From an uncultured Oscillibacter sp. (GTDB lineage: Bacteria; Bacillota; Clostridia; Oscillospirales; Oscillospiraceae), in contig CAJUQM010000037.1 of NCBI GenBank assembly GCA_910588005.1, positions 1 through 24,381 on the forward strand: a stretch of DNA of 24,381 nucleotides. Direction: 5' to 3'. A program made the translations under genes and the position numbers. Below are positions 22,165 through 24,381 of the stretch, one piece after another (positions within the stretch are counted from its first letter, which is position 1; the number at the start of each line of letters is the position of its first letter). The notes below the pieces were generated by a model. It saw only the letters and a list, made by a program, of their open reading frames with translations, had not been told where the DNA came from and did no database searches.

Positions 22165-23600
22165 AGGGTGTGACTTTCCTGGTCACCGATTCTTCCGGAG
22201 CCGTGGTCGGCAGCAGCAACGGCGAGTTTGTGAGCGGCGACGATGGCCGGGTGGTAATCGCCGGCGTGGAGCCGGGGTCCACCATCTCCGTGCGGGAGAT
22301 CAAGGTACCCGATGGCGTGGTGCTGGATGGCATCCCCAAGACCATCAAAATCAGTGACGACGGAGCCAATATCCTCCGCTTCTACAACAAAAAGACGGGC
22401 TATCTCGTGGTTCGGAAGCTGGATAAAATCAGCAAGGAGCCTTTGAGCAACGTTCAGTTTGAATTGACCTACGCCGAGGGCGGCTATGTGGACGACGCCA
22501 ACGGGCACCTGTCCTCCAAGGGCCTGTACACTACAAATGCCAATGGTGAGATTCGTGTCCCCGTGGTGGGCACCGTCGTGGTGAAGGAGGTCAAGACCCT
22601 CCCCACCCATATCATCGACGAGGCCACCCGCATCCAGAGTGTCACAGTGAATCCGGCGGATACGCAGACTTTGGTGGTGTATAACGAGCCTCTCTGCTCC
22701 TTGACGCTCACGAAAAAGGATGCGATTACTGGAAAGCCCGTGCCCAACACCGAGTTCACATTGCGGGACGGCGATGGCAATGTTCTGGGCCGCTACACTA
22801 CCGGCCAGGATGGAACTGTAACGGTGACAGGCCTGATTCCCAACTCCACTGTTGTGGTGGTGGAATCCAGAGTGCCCTCCAATTATGTCCTCGATCCCAC
22901 GCCCCATGTCATCACGGTCCGCAACGGCAGCAACAGCAGCATGATCACCGGCTCCAGCAGCGGTGGGACCTCCGGCGGAGGAAATGACGTAGTCGTGGAG
23001 AACATCCCCAAGACCACCCTCACCATTGAGAAGTATCTGGAGACGGAGACCGGGAATCAGCCCCTCAAGGGGGTCACTTTCCTGGTAACCGATTCCAGCG
23101 GCGCTGTGGTCGGCCCTGACAATGGTGAGTACATCACCGATGAAAATGGCCGCATTGTGATCCCCAATCTGGAGCCGGGCATCACCGTCACCGCCAGAGA
23201 GATCAAGGTCCCTGACGGCATAGTGCTGGACTCTGCCCCCAAGAGCATTGAGATCAAGGGCGGCATCGGTGGGCAGACCCTCCGCTTTGTCAACAAGGCA
23301 ACCGGGTATCTCGTGATCAGGAAACTGGATAAGCTGACTTCCAAGCCGTTGGCCGAAGTGGAGTTCAAATTGAGCTGCGCCTCCGGCGAGTATGTGGACG
23401 ACGCATACGGGCATCTGTCCTCCCTGGGTCTGTATAGGACGGACGCCAACGGAGAGATCCGGGTGCCTGTTGTTGGAACAGTGGTCATTGAGGAGACCAA
23501 GCCCCTGCCCAATTACACCGTTGACCCCGGCACCAAGCGGCAGGTAGTTACCGTTCGCCCCGCGGACACCCAGACCATCACCGTGTATAACACTCCCATC
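20932..23600 (+). repeat. Alternating two-domain super-repeat inside the CnaB array
   Basis: Two domain types alternate. Type B starts near 20932, 21523, 22105 and 23005 and contains the pattern GxVVGxxNGEF. Type A starts near 21223, 21801, 22396 and 23302 and contains a DDxxGxLSSxGxY pattern plus xxPxYxID. The units near 22105-22690 and 23005-23600 are closest to each other and are separated by one unrelated domain and a Gly/Ser linker. This is the footprint of stepwise duplication of a B-A pair of about 590 bases. Confidence 0.75.
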
Positions 23601-24381
23601 GGCGGTTTGGAGCTCATCAAGGTCAACGAGGCCGACAAAACCCAGCGCATTCCCAACACCACTTTTGAGATCCGGAAGATGGACGGCGGGCTGGTTGATA
23701 CTGTCACTACCGGTGAGGATGGCCGCGTCCATGTGGATCTGGACGCCGGGAACTATTGCGCGGTGGAGACCGAGGCGGGCAAGGGGTTCCAGGTGGACGG
23801 CACACCCCATTATTTTACCATTGAAGACGGCAAAACCACGACCCTGACCGTGACCAACAGGGCTTTCAGCGGCATTCTGATCCACAAGATCGATTCCGCC
23901 AGCAAGGCTGGGATCTGTGGGGTGACCTTCCTCCTCTATGACGCCGACAAGAATCCCATTGGGCAGTACACCAGCGATGACCGGGGTTACGTTTATATCG
24001 ACGACCTGCCCGGCTCCGGCCGCTACTACCTGCGGGAGCTGGAGAATGACGGCTATCTGGTGGATACCCAGCTGAAGACAGTCTATGTCACCGATGGCAC
24101 CACCACTGAGATCACCTGGGAGAACACCGCTGTCACCGGACAGATCCAGATCACCAAGACCAGCGCCGATTACAACTCCATGAATGGCTGGCCCGCTGGT
24201 ACCCCCATCCCCGGCACGGAGTTTGAGATCTACCACTACCGCACCAACAATCTGGTGGATACCATCCGCACCGACCGGAACGGCCTGGCCGTCTCCAAGC
24301 CCCTGCCGTTAGGGCGCTACAAAATTGTGGAATCCAAGGCCGCGGAGTTCTACGGCATCGACCAAACGCCTATTGAGGTGG
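22107..24381 (+). pseudogene. Continuation of the CnaB adhesin in the -1 frame, runs off the window
   Basis: From about 22107 the reading frame that continues the adhesin is open to the last base with no start codon of its own near the junction. It encodes eight more CnaB-type domains, the last partial: TLIIEKYIEEE, GYLVVRKLDKIS, SLTLTKKDAITG, TLTIEKYLETE, GYLVIRKLDKLT, LELIKVNEADK, GILIHKIDSASK and QIQITKTSADYN mark their first strands. A Ser/Gly-rich linker (SSMITGSSSGGTSGGG) interrupts the array near 22930. The sorting signal is outside the window. Comparison with the sister copy (NIPKTTLTIEKY) shows that one base is missing after PK. Whether this is a natural mutation or a sequence error cannot be decided here; if natural, the gene is broken and its surface anchor lost. 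Confidence 0.85.

Noticed and set aside
20932..23600. Regularly repeated DNA that might suggest a CRISPR array
   Set aside because: The repeat unit is about 300 bases, in frame, and encodes CnaB domains; there are no short repeats with unique spacers.
22092..24236. Long antisense open frame (714 codons) opposite the second half of the adhesin
   Set aside because: Same reason: mirror of the repeat codon pattern, with repetitive Gly/Asp/His-rich text and no family.

Overview
The window looks like a stretch of an integrative and conjugative element (ICE) in a gut-type Clostridia chromosome, most likely Oscillospiraceae (Flavonifractor/Oscillibacter-like). This rests on protein content rather than a database search. 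The mobile-element families present are ArdA-like antirestriction proteins, LPD28, DUF4314, DUF4240, DUF3849, DUF3848-like, SpoVG, a Dam methylase, a sortase and a CnaB-repeat surface protein. They are accompanied by GC-rich codon use and strong Shine-Dalgarno sites. No relaxase, type IV secretion ATPase or integrase is inside the window, so the ICE reading is an inference.

Layout. 1-840: a multiply broken IS3-family transposase. 1016-1216: a tRNA-Pro(CGG) with a near-consensus promoter and a hairpin behind it. 1290-1350: a tRNA T-arm-like scrap and a leftward terminator, plausibly the flank or junction of the element. 1459-2184: an unnamed ICE-type protein. 2262-3174: a leftward, more AT-rich two-gene cassette with its own promoter and a possible operator.

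3399-11729: a tightly packed operon of nine or ten genes whose stop and start codons mostly overlap. It holds a 58-aa basic protein, a three-module ArdA-like protein, a radical SAM enzyme, an LPD28 protein, a 49-aa protein, DUF4240, DUF4314, two more ArdA-like modular proteins and a possible 21-aa peptide. 11830-15196: a second run with a winged-helix protein, Dam methylase, a Cys-rich AbrB-like protein, DUF3849, a DUF3848-like protein and SpoVG. 15213-24381: a surface block with a membrane-anchored exported protein, a sortase, a CAP-domain secreted protein and a giant thioester/CnaB adhesin. The adhesin reading frame breaks near 22107 and continues past the window end.

How it may work together. 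The two cytoplasmic operons look like an establishment and antirestriction set (DNA mimics, DNA methylation, regulators), while the surface block would build a sortase-attached adhesin for cell contact. The most unusual feature is a short C-terminal tail built around Gly-Gly-Met, shared by at least six proteins with unrelated domains and encoded by different glycine codons. Two operon leaders also share one RNA architecture, and a single ArdA-like module recurs at least six times over three genes.
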